Shown: one piece after another, positions 1-5,701 of the stretch | Layout of the letters: each line of letters opens with the position of its first letter | Numbering within the stretch: position 1 is the stretch's first letter | NCBI GenBank assembly: GCA_016936035.1 | Contig: JAFGPU010000354.1 | Location: 1 to 6,424, forward strand | Direction of reading: 5' to 3' | Source: Acidimicrobiales bacterium | Lineage (GTDB): Bacteria; Actinomycetota; Acidimicrobiia; Acidimicrobiales; VFJN01 | DNA: 6,424 nucleotides | Made by a program: the position numbers and the translations under genes | The notes under the pieces: model-generated | What the model was told of the DNA's origin: nothing | Database searches by the model: none | What the model saw: the letters and a program-made list of their open reading frames with translations, nothing else

Positions 1-693
1 CAGCGAGGTGAACGTCCCGGTGTCGAGCCAGGCGGTGCCCCGGTCGAGCACCGACACCCGCAGCTCGCCCTCGTCCAGGTAGGCGGCGTTGACGCCGGTG
101 ATCTCGAGCTCGCCCCGGGCGCTGGGCTGCAGCTTGCGGGCGATGTCGACGACACGGTTGTCGTAGAAGTACAGGCCCGGCACCGCGTAGCGCGACTTGG
201 GCGTCGCCGGCTTCTCCTCGATGGAGATGACCCTGCCGCCGTCGTCGAACTCGACGACGCCGTAGGCCGACGGGTCGGCCACCGCGTACGCGAAGACGCG
301 ACCGCCGGTGAAGTCGGCGCCGGCGTCGTCGCGCAGCCGTCGCCCCAGGCCGACGCCGTGGAAGATGTTGTCGCCCAGGATGAGCGCCACCGGCTCGTCG
401 CCGATGAACTCCTCGCCGAGCAGGAAGGCCTGGGCGATGCCCTCGGGACGGGCCTGGGAAACGTAGCTGAGCTGCATCCCGAGACGGGATCCGTCGCCGA
501 GCAACCGCTGGAACTGGGCCTGGTCCTCGGGGGTGGTGATGACGAGCACCTCTCGGATGCCGGCCATGATCAGGGTCGACAGCGGGTAGTACACCATCGG
601 CTTGTCGAAGACCGGCATGAGCTGCTTCGACACGGCCTGGGTGACCGGCCAGAGCCGCGACCCGGTGCCGCCGGCGAGAAGGATGCCGCGCAT
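1..693 (-). CDS. rmlA: Glucose-1-phosphate thymidylyltransferase RmlA (3' end outside window)
   Basis: The reading frame is open from ATG at 693 down to base 1 (231 codons, no stop). Full-length RmlA is about 290 residues, so the C-terminal fifth is outside the window. The enzyme joins dTTP and glucose-1-phosphate to give dTDP-glucose, the first step of dTDP-L-rhamnose and other dTDP-sugar synthesis in the cytoplasm. Visible marks are the nucleotide-binding loop [11 protein letters not shown] (6-16), [11 protein letters not shown] (22-32), PEGIAQAF (83-90), the metal-site GDNIFHG (107-113, Asp108), YGVVEFD (144-150), EEKP (159-162), SARGELEIT (191-199) and WLDTGT (222-227, Asp224). Most homologues read GSGTRLYP or similar where this one has GTGSRLWP, a minor swap. 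No other rml gene is in view; rhamnose genes could lie beyond base 1. There is no good Shine-Dalgarno sequence, and a -10-like hexamer lies only six bases before the ATG, so the transcript may be leaderless. Confidence 0.95.
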   Translation of the reverse strand, partial: MRGILLAGGTGSRLWPVTQAVSKQLMPVFDKPMVYYPLSTLIMAGIREVLVITTPEDQAQFQRLLGDGSRLGMQLSYVSQARPEGIAQAFLLGEEFIGDEPVALILGDNIFHGVGLGRRLRDDAGADFTGGRVFAYAVADPSAYGVVEFDDGGRVISIEEKPATPKSRYAVPGLYFYDNRVVDIARKLQPSARGELEITGVNAAYLDEGELRVSVLDRGTAWLDTGTFTSL

Positions 694-699
694 CCCCAG

Positions 700-705
700 A
701 CCGTA
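700..705 (-). promoter_or_regulatory. Candidate -10 box for rmlA
   Basis: On the minus strand TACGGT fits the TANNNT form of an actinobacterial -10 box. It ends six bases before the ATG, the spacing expected if transcription starts at or beside the start codon (leaderless mRNA). The best -35-like hexamer, TTGGCG at 726-731, is 20 bp away, longer than ideal. This is pattern-based only. Confidence 0.3.
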
Positions 706-804
706 GCGGTGCAGCGGGGGCCGGCCGCCAACGCAGCGGCACGGCGGCGCGCCCGCCGGCAGGGGGCCCGATGGCCCGGCTGCCTCGGGGTGGCCGGCTG
801 GCTG

Positions 805-821
805 GCCGGGGGTTGCCCGGC
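805..821 (-). terminator. GC hairpin after the methyltransferase gene
   Basis: GCCGGG and CCCGGC form a perfect 6-bp stem with a 5-base loop, 12 bases beyond the TAG of the methyltransferase gene. There is no T-run, as is common in high-GC actinobacteria, and this gap (694-833) is rich in similar GC words, so chance is a real alternative. Apart from this hairpin and the candidate rmlA -10 box, I see nothing in the gap. Confidence 0.25.
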
Positions 822-833
822 TGGCCCGGTGGG

Positions 834-1658
834 CTACGCCAGGCGGTGGAAGGCGATGGCCGCCGCCGTCGCCACGTTCAACGAGTCGACCCCGGGCGCC
901 ATGGCGATGCGCACCGTCCGGTCGGCCGCCGCCAGGGTCGCGGCCGACAGTCCCGGACCCTCGGCGCCGACGACCAGCGCCACGCGCACCCCGCCGGTCG
1001 GCGCCTCCCCCGGGGGGCCGGCAGCCCGCGCCGCGGCCTGCCGGCGGGCGGTGACCTCGGCCGCGTACGCCTCGATCGGCTGCGCGTCCCGCGACGGTGT
1101 GAGCGCCGCGACCTCGAACCGGCGCGACGTCAGTGCCTCGAGGCCCGCGGGCAGCGGACCGACCCGGGTCCACGGCACCCGCAGCACGTGACCGAGCGAC
1201 ACGCGGACGCTGCGCCGGTACAGCGGGTCCGCGGTGGTGGGGTCGAGCAGCACGGCGTCGACGCCGAAGGCGGCGGCGTTGCGGAACAGCGCGCCGAGGT
1301 TCTCGTGGTCGCCGACCGCTTCGACCACCGCGACCAACCGGGCGCGCGCCACGATGTCGGCCACCTGCGGTAGCGGCAGGCGGTCGGCGGCCGCCAGCAC
1401 ACCCCGGTGGAACGCGAAGCCGGCGATGGCCGCGACCTCGTCGTCCGACCGCACGTGCACCGGCGCCCGCCCGTCGACGAGGGCGCGCACGCGCGCGGCG
1501 CGGCGCTCGGTGACGAGCACCGACCGGATGGGATACCGCGAGTCGAGCAGGGCCTCGAGGGCGAAGGCGCCCTCGACCACGAAGTACCCACCCCGGCGCT
1601 CGACCTGCCGGCGCCGCACCGGATCGTTGAGGGCGCGGTAGTCGTCGACCGGGTCCAC
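834..1658 (-). CDS. SpoU/TrmH-family RNA methyltransferase
   Basis: This is a SPOUT-class enzyme that moves a methyl group from S-adenosylmethionine to rRNA or tRNA, usually ribose 2'-O. An N-terminal substrate-binding part (about residues 1-90, with FVVEG near 26-30 and FHRGVLA near 83-89) precedes the knotted catalytic domain. Motif 1 is [16 protein letters not shown] (113-128, with Asn120 and Arg126), motif 2 is [10 protein letters not shown] (229-238) and motif 3 is [12 protein letters not shown] (257-268). A low-complexity Ala/Arg/Pro/Gly insert of about 24 residues sits just before motif 2. I chose GTG at 1658 (274 residues) because AGGA lies seven bases upstream and homology-like sequence begins there. 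The frame stays open to ATG at 1736, but that extension crosses the divergent promoter region and overlaps the next gene. The RNA target cannot be told from sequence. It may be cotranscribed with rmlA, but the 140-bp gap argues against it. Confidence 0.9.
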   Translation of the reverse strand: MDPVDDYRALNDPVRRRQVERRGGYFVVEGAFALEALLDSRYPIRSVLVTERRAARVRALVDGRAPVHVRSDDEVAAIAGFAFHRGVLAAADRLPLPQVADIVARARLVAVVEAVGDHENLGALFRNAAAFGVDAVLLDPTTADPLYRRSVRVSLGHVLRVPWTRVGPLPAGLEALTSRRFEVAALTPSRDAQPIEAYAAEVTARRQAAARAAGPPGEAPTGGVRVALVVGAEGPGLSAATLAAADRTVRIAMAPGVDSLNVATAAAIAFHRLA

Positions 1659-1665
1659 GCCCCCA

Positions 1666-1669
1666 TCCT
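1666..1669 (-). promoter_or_regulatory. Shine-Dalgarno deciding the methyltransferase start
   Basis: AGGA on the minus strand is followed by a seven-base spacer and then GTG at 1658. No comparable site precedes the longer ATG starts at 1727 or 1736 in the same frame, so the GTG start is preferred. Confidence 0.5.
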
Positions 1670-1700
1670 GGTCGGTCGACCCGCCATGGTTGGCCACCCG

Positions 1701-1712
1701 TACCCGCGGGTA
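1701..1712. promoter_or_regulatory. 12-bp perfect palindrome in a divergent promoter
   Basis: TACCCGCGGGTA reads the same on both strands. It lies in the 67-bp gap between the divergent methyltransferase and quinone oxidoreductase genes, 13 bases before the oxidoreductase ATG. Position and symmetry suit a dimeric-repressor operator. No regulator gene is in view and no clear -10 box was found beside it. In DNA this GC-rich, 12-bp palindromes arise by chance fairly often. Confidence 0.35.
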
Positions 1713-1725
1713 ACCAAGATGCCTC

Positions 1726-2697
1726 ATGCGCCGCATCGTCTGCTTCGACTTCGCTCCCCTCGACCAGCTCGCCGTCGAGGACGGTCCCGACCTGTTGCCG
1801 GCCCCGCACCAGGTGGTCGTCGCCGTCCGGGCCGCAGGCGTGAACTACGTCGACGCCCTGTTCGTGCAGGGCCGCTACCAGATACGGCCGCCAGTGCCCT
1901 TCAGCCCCGGCAGCGAGGTGGCGGGCGAGGTGACCGCAGTCGGCGACGAGGTCGACGGCATCGCGGTGGGCGACCGGGTGCTCGCCTCCGTGGGGCTGGG
2001 GGGCTATGCCGAGCAGGTCGCCGCGCCGGCCACGTCGGTGATCCCGCTGCCGTCGGCGTTGAGCTTCACCCAGGCGGCCGCCATGCTGCAGTCGTACTCG
2101 ACGGCCTTGTTCGCCCTGACGAGGCGGACCGCCGCGGTGGCGGGCGAGTGGCTGCTGGTGCTGGGCGCGGGCGGTGGCGTCGGCCTGGCCGCGCTGGACG
2201 TGGCCCGCGCCATGGAGCTGCGCACCATCGCCGCCGCCTCGACCGGTGCCAAGCTCGATGCCGCCCGCGCCGCCGGCGCGGAGCACACGATCGACTACGA
2301 GACCGACGACCTCAAGGCGCGCGCCCGCGAGCTGTCGGACGACGGCGTCGACATCGTGTTCGACCCCGTCGGCGGCACCCACGCCGAGCAGGCCCTGCGG
2401 GCGCTCACGGTGGGCGGGCGCCATCTGGTCATCGGCTTCGCGAGCGGCGAGATCCCCCGCCTGCCCGCCAACCAGGTGCTGCTCAACAACCGGACGGTCG
2501 TGGGTGTCGACTGGGGCGCGTGGGCCATGCACAACCCGGAGGAGAACCACGCGCTCACAAGGGAGTTGATGACGGCCGTGGAGGCGGGCAGCCTCCTCCC
2601 GCCGGAGCCGTCGACGTACCCGCTCGAGAAGGCCGCCGAGGCCCTGGCCGACCTCGAGGGACGCCGGGTCACCGGCAAGATCGTGCTCGTGCCCTGA
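1726..2697 (+). CDS. Zinc-free NAD(P)H:quinone oxidoreductase (MDR family)
   Basis: This 323-residue protein is a medium-chain dehydrogenase/reductase of the quinone oxidoreductase branch, which typically uses NADPH to reduce quinones or enone substrates in the cytosol. The N-terminal GroES-like domain carries [17 protein letters not shown] (36-52) and [12 protein letters not shown] (58-69). The Cys/His zinc ligands of alcohol dehydrogenases are absent. The Rossmann domain starts with [10 protein letters not shown] (147-156), the family's nucleotide-binding loop, followed by the segment [20 protein letters not shown], typical of the family. Length matches the usual 320-330 residues. ATG 1726 is preferred because MRRIVCF is a normal family start; there is no evident Shine-Dalgarno. 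The true substrate is unknown. Its last eight codons and stop are repeated downstream (see the 36-bp repeats), and it converges on a permease gene. Confidence 0.9.
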   Translation: MRRIVCFDFAPLDQLAVEDGPDLLPAPHQVVVAVRAAGVNYVDALFVQGRYQIRPPVPFSPGSEVAGEVTAVGDEVDGIAVGDRVLASVGLGGYAEQVAAPATSVIPLPSALSFTQAAAMLQSYSTALFALTRRTAAVAGEWLLVLGAGGGVGLAALDVARAMELRTIAAASTGAKLDAARAAGAEHTIDYETDDLKARARELSDDGVDIVFDPVGGTHAEQALRALTVGGRHLVIGFASGEIPRLPANQVLLNNRTVVGVDWGAWAMHNPEENHALTRELMTAVEAGSLLPPEPSTYPLEKAAEALADLEGRRVTGKIVLVP

Positions 2698-2776
2698 CGC
2701 CGGGGCACCGGCAAGATCGTGCTCCCGCCCTGACGCCGGCCCACCGGGACGGTCGTTCTCGTACCCTGACGCCGCC
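2670..2776 (+). repeat. Three tandem 36-bp copies of the oxidoreductase gene's 3' end
   Basis: Units begin with CACCGG at 2670, 2706 and 2742 and are 36, 36 and 35 bp long; a fourth partial start (CACCGG) is at 2777. Unit 1 is the real end of the oxidoreductase (TGKIVLVP and stop) plus a short spacer. Unit 2 differs from it at about 4 of 36 positions and unit 3 at about 5, plus one missing base near its end. Since 36 is a multiple of three, the frame is kept: the copies read [12 protein letters not shown] and [12 protein letters not shown]. They are most simply tandem duplications that lie beyond the functional stop and are drifting. Confidence 0.85.
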
Positions 2777-2792
2777 CACCGGCAGCGTCAGG
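2765..2792. terminator. Probable bidirectional terminator between convergent genes
   Basis: CCTGACGC (2765-2772) and GCGTCAGG (2785-2792) form a perfect 8-bp inverted repeat. After one C-A mismatch, GCC and GGC add three pairs around a CACC loop. It lies between the ends of two convergent genes, and the permease stop codon (2788-2790) is inside the right arm. The left-arm word also occurs in the two preceding repeat units (2693-2700 and 2729-2736), giving alternative pairings. There is no T-tract on either strand. Confidence 0.55.
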
Positions 2793-3522
2793 CGAGGCCG
2801 CGGATCACGGCGGCGGCGGCCGCGACCGCAGCGACGGCCAGCACCGCCGGCCGCAACCAGGCGCCGTCGAGCGTGCGGGCGAGGGGCCCGCTCGCGACGA
2901 TGCCGCACGCGGTGCCCGGCAGCAGGGCGAGCGCCAGCCCGACGTGCCACCCGGCGACCGCGCCCGTGGCCGCCAGCACCACGAGCGAGAGCACGGTGCC
3001 GAGGCCGAACACCGCGGCGAGCGTGCCCCGCAGCACGTGGCCCTCGCGGTGCTGGTACAGCAGGGCGAGAGGCGGGCCGCCGATCGACGTGGCGGTGCCC
3101 ATGGCGCCCGACGCCACCCCGGTGACGAAGGTGGTGGCGCGGGTGACCGGCACCGTCGTCGTGAACAGGCTCGTCGCCACCGCCGCCAGGACGGCCAGCC
3201 CCGCGAGCACCGACAGCGTGTCGGCGGCCACAACGGCCACCACCAGCGCACCGGCCAGCGTTCCGGGGAGCCGGCCGGCCATGAGCCAGCCGACCGCCCA
3301 CCAGTCGACGCCGTGGGGCTCGCGCCGGCCCATGGCGACCGCCAGCGGGAGGATGAGCAGCATGAGGGTCGCGGGCAGGGCCTGGGGCTCGACCACGGCG
3401 AGAACGGGCGCCGCCAGCAGGTTGGCCCCGAACCCGACCGCTCCCTGCACCGCGGCGCCCACGGCGACGACGACGAGCACGACGGCGAAGCCGGCGGGAG
3501 CGATGTGGAGCGCGCTCTCCAC
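2788..3522 (-). CDS. TauE/SafE-family membrane permease
   Basis: This 244-residue, strongly hydrophobic protein has about seven or eight predicted membrane segments in the two-repeat layout of the TauE/SafE (formerly DUF81) family. Members are inner-membrane transporters, several linked to export of sulfite, sulfoacetate or other organosulfur anions. The first repeat carries QGAVGFGANLLAAPVL (26-41). The second carries GVASGAMGTATSIGGPPLALLY (135-156), including the conserved IGGPP. Length is close to the usual 240-270. The start is GTG at 3522, with AGGTGA just upstream; the next in-frame ATG (codon 54) would cut off the first repeat. It follows the LLM oxidoreductase gene by 82 bp on the same strand, so cotranscription is likely. 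The substrate cannot be read from sequence, and many family members have no known substrate. Its stop codon lies in the terminator stem shared with the convergent gene. Confidence 0.87.
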   Translation of the reverse strand: MESALHIAPAGFAVVLVVVAVGAAVQGAVGFGANLLAAPVLAVVEPQALPATLMLLILPLAVAMGRREPHGVDWWAVGWLMAGRLPGTLAGALVVAVVAADTLSVLAGLAVLAAVATSLFTTTVPVTRATTFVTGVASGAMGTATSIGGPPLALLYQHREGHVLRGTLAAVFGLGTVLSLVVLAATGAVAGWHVGLALALLPGTACGIVASGPLARTLDGAWLRPAVLAVAAVAAAAAVIRGLA

Positions 3523-3525
3523 CGG

Positions 3526-3531
3526 TCACCT
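3526..3531 (-). promoter_or_regulatory. Shine-Dalgarno for the permease GTG start
   Basis: AGGTGA on the minus strand lies three bases before GTG 3522. The spacing is tight, but this is the only strong ribosome-binding match near the start and it supports GTG. The rest of the 82-bp gap (3523-3604) shows no clear promoter or terminator, consistent with an operon. Confidence 0.5.
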
Positions 3532-3604
3532 GTCGAGAGTCGGCGCTGTGGCCGGACGCCCGCACGCCCCGGGTGCCGAGGGCCCGTCGCCGCGCACGCG
3601 GCCG

Positions 3605-4480
3605 TCACGCATCGGATCGCCCGTCCTGGTGCTCGCCGACGATCGCGGCGAAGCGGTCGAGCAGCGGCAGCACCTCGTCGCGGGGTGCCGACGGGAGGTC
3701 GAACACCACCTCGGTGACGTCGAGGCTGCGGTAGTGGTCGAGCTTGCCGCGGTCGGGGATCGACGCGAACGGCACCACCTCGAAGTGACGGGGATCGCGG
3801 CCGGCGTCCTCGAGCGCGGCCCGCAGCGTGGGCAGGGCCGTCGACAGCCCGGCGCCGCCGATCGGCATCCACCCGTCCGCGTACTCGACCGCGTGGGCGA
3901 AGAGCTTGGGGCCCGCACCGCCGCCGAGCAGCACCGGCACCGCCGGACGTCCCTCGCGGTCGTGCTGGGCGGGCTTGGGCCACGACCACGAGGGCGGGAA
4001 CTGCACGTGCTCGCCGCTGAACGACGCCTCGTCGTCGTGCCACAGGGCCTGCATCGCCAGCACGTGCTCGCGCGCCACCGCCCGCCGGGCCCGGTAGGCG
4101 ACCCCGTGGTCGGCCATCTCGTCCTCGTTCCACCCGTAGCCCACGCCGAGGGCCACCCGGCCGCCCGACACGTGGTCGAGCGAGGCGACCGCCTTGGCGG
4201 TGACGATCGGGTCGCGCTGGGCCGGCAGCAGGATGCCGGTGCCGAGCCGCAGCGTGGTGGTGGCGCTGGCCACGGCCGCCAGCGCCACGAGGGGGTCGAG
4301 CGAGCGCTTGTACTTCTCGGGCAACTCGGACCCGCTCGGGTGCGGCGTCCTGCGGCTGGTGGGGATGTGGGTGTGCTCGGGCAGCCACAGCGAGTCGAGG
4401 CCCCGCTCCTCGACGGCCCGGCCCAGTTCGACCACGTCGATCGACACGTCGGTGGCGAACATGGTGACGCCGTAGCGCAT
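3605..4480 (-). CDS. F420-dependent LLM-class oxidoreductase (Rv2161c-like)
   Basis: This 291-residue luciferase-like TIM-barrel protein closely resembles the 'probable F420-dependent oxidoreductase, Rv2161c family' (TIGR03619 type), by recognition rather than search. Visible signatures are MRYGVTMFATD (1-11), ERGLDSLWLPEHTHIPTSRR (25-44), ELPEKYKRSLDPLVALAAVA (52-71), LGTGILLPAQRDPI (79-92), LDHVSGGRVALGVGYGWNEDEM (101-122), PPSWSWPKP, and VLLGGGAGPK followed by EYADGWMPIGG. Such enzymes are predicted to bind deazaflavin F420 (some relatives bind FMN) and catalyse hydride-transfer redox steps. The substrate is unknown. I place the start at ATG 4480 because AAGGGA lies seven bases upstream and the family begins at MRYGV. 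The frame is open to ATG 4537, but those 19 extra codons are not family-like and lie in the divergent promoter region. It is probably the first gene of an operon with the TauE/SafE permease. Confidence 0.92.
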   Translation of the reverse strand: MRYGVTMFATDVSIDVVELGRAVEERGLDSLWLPEHTHIPTSRRTPHPSGSELPEKYKRSLDPLVALAAVASATTTLRLGTGILLPAQRDPIVTAKAVASLDHVSGGRVALGVGYGWNEDEMADHGVAYRARRAVAREHVLAMQALWHDDEASFSGEHVQFPPSWSWPKPAQHDREGRPAVPVLLGGGAGPKLFAHAVEYADGWMPIGGAGLSTALPTLRAALEDAGRDPRHFEVVPFASIPDRGKLDHYRSLDVTEVVFDLPSAPRDEVLPLLDRFAAIVGEHQDGRSDA

Positions 4481-4487
4481 GCGGTGG

Positions 4488-4493
4488 TCCCTT
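4488..4493 (-). promoter_or_regulatory. Shine-Dalgarno deciding the LLM oxidoreductase start
   Basis: AAGGGA on the minus strand with a seven-base spacer to ATG 4480 is the best ribosome binding site in the window. It argues against the longer in-frame ATG at 4537. Confidence 0.65.
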
Positions 4494-4538
4494 CGTGTGT
4501 GACGGCGCCGGAGGTGGCCCGTGTCGCCGCCGATCATG

Positions 4539-4552
4539 CCCGACCGGTCGGG
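4539..4552. promoter_or_regulatory. 14-bp perfect palindrome, candidate operator
   Basis: CCCGACCGGTCGGG is a perfect palindrome in the divergent region, 58 bases upstream of the LLM start and 75 bases upstream of the SDR start. On the minus strand it directly precedes CATGAT (4533-4538), a 4-of-6 match to a -10 box, so it would sit in the spacer of a promoter driving the LLM gene. That is a classic repressor position. Symmetric sites of this length are typical of TetR-family regulators, but no regulator gene is in the window. Confidence 0.4.
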
Positions 4553-4599
4553 GAACGCCCACGTCCGCGGGCGACCAGGGCTGCCACGGTCCTCGGTTT

Positions 4600-4614
4600 C
4601 TGACGGTCCGTCAG
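4600..4614. promoter_or_regulatory. 15-bp palindrome upstream of the SDR gene, candidate operator
   Basis: CTGACGG and CCGTCAG flank a single central T: a perfect 7+1+7 inverted repeat ending 13 bases before the SDR ATG at 4628. Its place beside the start codon suits an operator that blocks transcription initiation. The form resembles TetR-family operators, which often control acyl-CoA and SDR genes in actinobacteria. No -10 box of TANNNT form is visible on the plus strand between here and the ATG. Confidence 0.5.
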
Positions 4615-4627
4615 GTCATGTGCCATC

Positions 4628-5551
4628 ATGCCCGGCATGACCGGCATCTGTGACGGGCGCGTCGTCATCATCACCGGCGCGGGTCGCGGCATCGGCCGCG
4701 GCCACGCCCTCGAGTTCGCCCGCCAGGGCGCCAAGGTGGTCGTCAACGACATCGGCGCCGAGCTCGACGGCACCGGCGGCTCGCGGTCGCCCGCCCAGCA
4801 AGTGGTCGACGACATCGTCGCCGCGGGCGGCGAGGCCGTGGTCAACGGCGACGACGTCGCCGACTGGCAGGGCGCCGAGAACCTGGTGCGCACCGCGCTG
4901 GACGCCTTCGGACGCCTCGATGTCGTCGTCAACAACGCCGGCATCGTCCGCGACCGCATGTTCGTCTCATGCGGCGAGGACGAGTGGGACGCGGTCATCC
5001 GGGTGCACCTCAAGGGCCACTTCGCCGTCACCCGCTGCGCGGCCGAGCACTGGCGCGGGCAGGCCAAGGCCGGCGAGGCCGTCGACGCCCGCATCGTCAA
5101 CACGTCGTCGGGCGCCGGGCTGCTGGGCTCGGTCGGCCAGGCGGCCTACAGCGCCGCCAAGGCCGGCATCGCCACGCTCACCCTGGTGCAGGCCGCCGAG
5201 ATGGGCCGGTACGGGGTCACCGCCAACGCCATCGCCCCGGCGGCGCGCACGCGCATGACCGAGACGGTGTTCGCCGACACCATGGCCGCCCCCGAGGACG
5301 CCGGCGCGTTCGACGCCATGGCGCCCGAGAACGTCGCACCGCTGGTGGTGTGGCTGGGATCGCCCCAGTCGGCCCACGTCACCGGCCGGGTGTTCGAGGT
5401 CGAGGGCGGCAAGGTCTCGGTGGCCGACGGCTGGCAGCACGGCCCCGAGGTCGACAAGGGCGCCCGCTGGGACCCGGCCGAGCTCGGCCCGGTGGTCGAC
5501 GACCTGTTGGCCCGCGCCCCGGCACCGGCCCCCGTCTACGGCGCCGGGTAG
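4628..5551 (+). CDS. Short-chain dehydrogenase, MFE-2/HSD17B4 (3R-hydroxyacyl-CoA dehydrogenase)-like
   Basis: This 307-residue SDR has the NAD(P) loop TGAGRGIG (16-23), VNDIGAELDGTGG (39-51), NNAG (102-105), NTSSGAG (158-164, catalytic Ser about 161) and the YSAAK pair Tyr174/Lys178. The stretches ALDAFGRLDVVVNNAGIVRD (90-109) and VHLKGHFAVTR (126-136) closely parallel the dehydrogenase domain of human HSD17B4, the peroxisomal multifunctional enzyme that oxidises (3R)-hydroxyacyl-CoA. As in that enzyme, His127 stands where many SDRs have the tetrad Asn. A cytosolic role in fatty-acid or steroid side-chain beta-oxidation is plausible; the substrate is unproven. No hydratase or SCP domain is fused. 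The tail after about 265 (ending APAPAPVYGAG) is an extension beyond the core. ATG 4637, three codons later, is an equally good start; neither has a strong Shine-Dalgarno. It is divergent from the LLM gene and may be controlled by the palindrome at 4600-4614. Confidence 0.9.
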   Translation: MPGMTGICDGRVVIITGAGRGIGRGHALEFARQGAKVVVNDIGAELDGTGGSRSPAQQVVDDIVAAGGEAVVNGDDVADWQGAENLVRTALDAFGRLDVVVNNAGIVRDRMFVSCGEDEWDAVIRVHLKGHFAVTRCAAEHWRGQAKAGEAVDARIVNTSSGAGLLGSVGQAAYSAAKAGIATLTLVQAAEMGRYGVTANAIAPAARTRMTETVFADTMAAPEDAGAFDAMAPENVAPLVVWLGSPQSAHVTGRVFEVEGGKVSVADGWQHGPEVDKGARWDPAELGPVVDDLLARAPAPAPVYGAG

Positions 5552-5662
5552 CGACGCGGCGGCGAGCAGGTCACCGGTCGCCCGCCCCGCACCTTCGCCC
5601 GGTGGGTGAGCGAGCACGCCGACGCGTTCCGGCCCCGACCCGTCCCGGCCGGGCGTCGGTAG
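5552..5662 (+). pseudogene. Coding-like relic in frame after the SDR stop
   Basis: Directly after the SDR stop (TAG 5549-5551) the same frame runs another 36 codons to TAG 5660-5662. Codon third positions are almost all G or C, and the text includes VTGRPPRTFARWVSEHADAF. That looks like the C-terminal end of an NmrA-like or atypical-SDR NAD(P)-binding protein, where a 'TGRPPRTFxxW...H...F' tail is common; this resemblance is from memory, not a search. The SDR itself ends in a family-like way before the TAG, so the segment is probably a leftover of a deleted neighbouring gene rather than an SDR extension. It has no start codon of its own. Chance open frame in GC-rich DNA is the main alternative. 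Confidence 0.4.
5635..5659 (+). terminator. Weak interrupted hairpin between the SDR and HAD genes
   Basis: CCGAC (5635-5639) and GTCGG (5655-5659) pair at the base, and CCC/GGG can pair around a GGCC loop, separated by an uneven internal loop. There is no T-run. It could end SDR transcription just before the HAD promoter, but the pairing is poor. Confidence 0.2.
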
Positions 5663-5665
5663 AGT
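5660..5665 (+). promoter_or_regulatory. Candidate -10 box for the HAD gene
   Basis: TAGAGT, in the context GGTAGAGTCGAC, fits the actinobacterial TANNNT -10 form. It would start transcription near 5672, giving a leader of about 30 bases before ATG 5702. No convincing -35 box is seen 16-18 bp upstream. Confidence 0.4.
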
Positions 5666-5701
5666 CGACGACCTGCCTGACGCCCCCCTCTCCGAGCCCC
5701 G

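Noticed and set aside
694..833. Possible small gene or RNA between rmlA and the methyltransferase gene
   Set aside because: The gap is made of repetitive GC-rich words, with no start and ribosome-site pair, no conserved-looking peptide and no stable extended fold beyond a 6-bp hairpin.
1407..3125. 572-codon open frame on the plus strand
   Set aside because: It runs across the methyltransferase, oxidoreductase and permease genes in other frames. Its translation is Arg/Pro/Gly-rich with no domain, as expected for a GC-rich shadow frame.
2805..4562. 585-codon open frame on the minus strand
   Set aside because: It overlaps the permease and LLM genes out of frame; low-complexity Arg/Pro/Ala translation and no motif.
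2873..4603. 576-codon open frame on the plus strand
   Set aside because: It is antisense to two genes with clear family signatures; no recognisable domain.
5549..5551. SDR stop codon as a programmed readthrough site
   Set aside because: The SDR already ends in a tail that looks normal for its family, and no readthrough signal is visible; a neighbouring-gene relic explains the following frame better.
5676..5683. Another CCTGACGC, the word shared by the 36-bp repeats and terminator
   Set aside because: It is a single 8-mer with no surrounding similarity to the repeat unit and no inverted partner nearby; likely chance.
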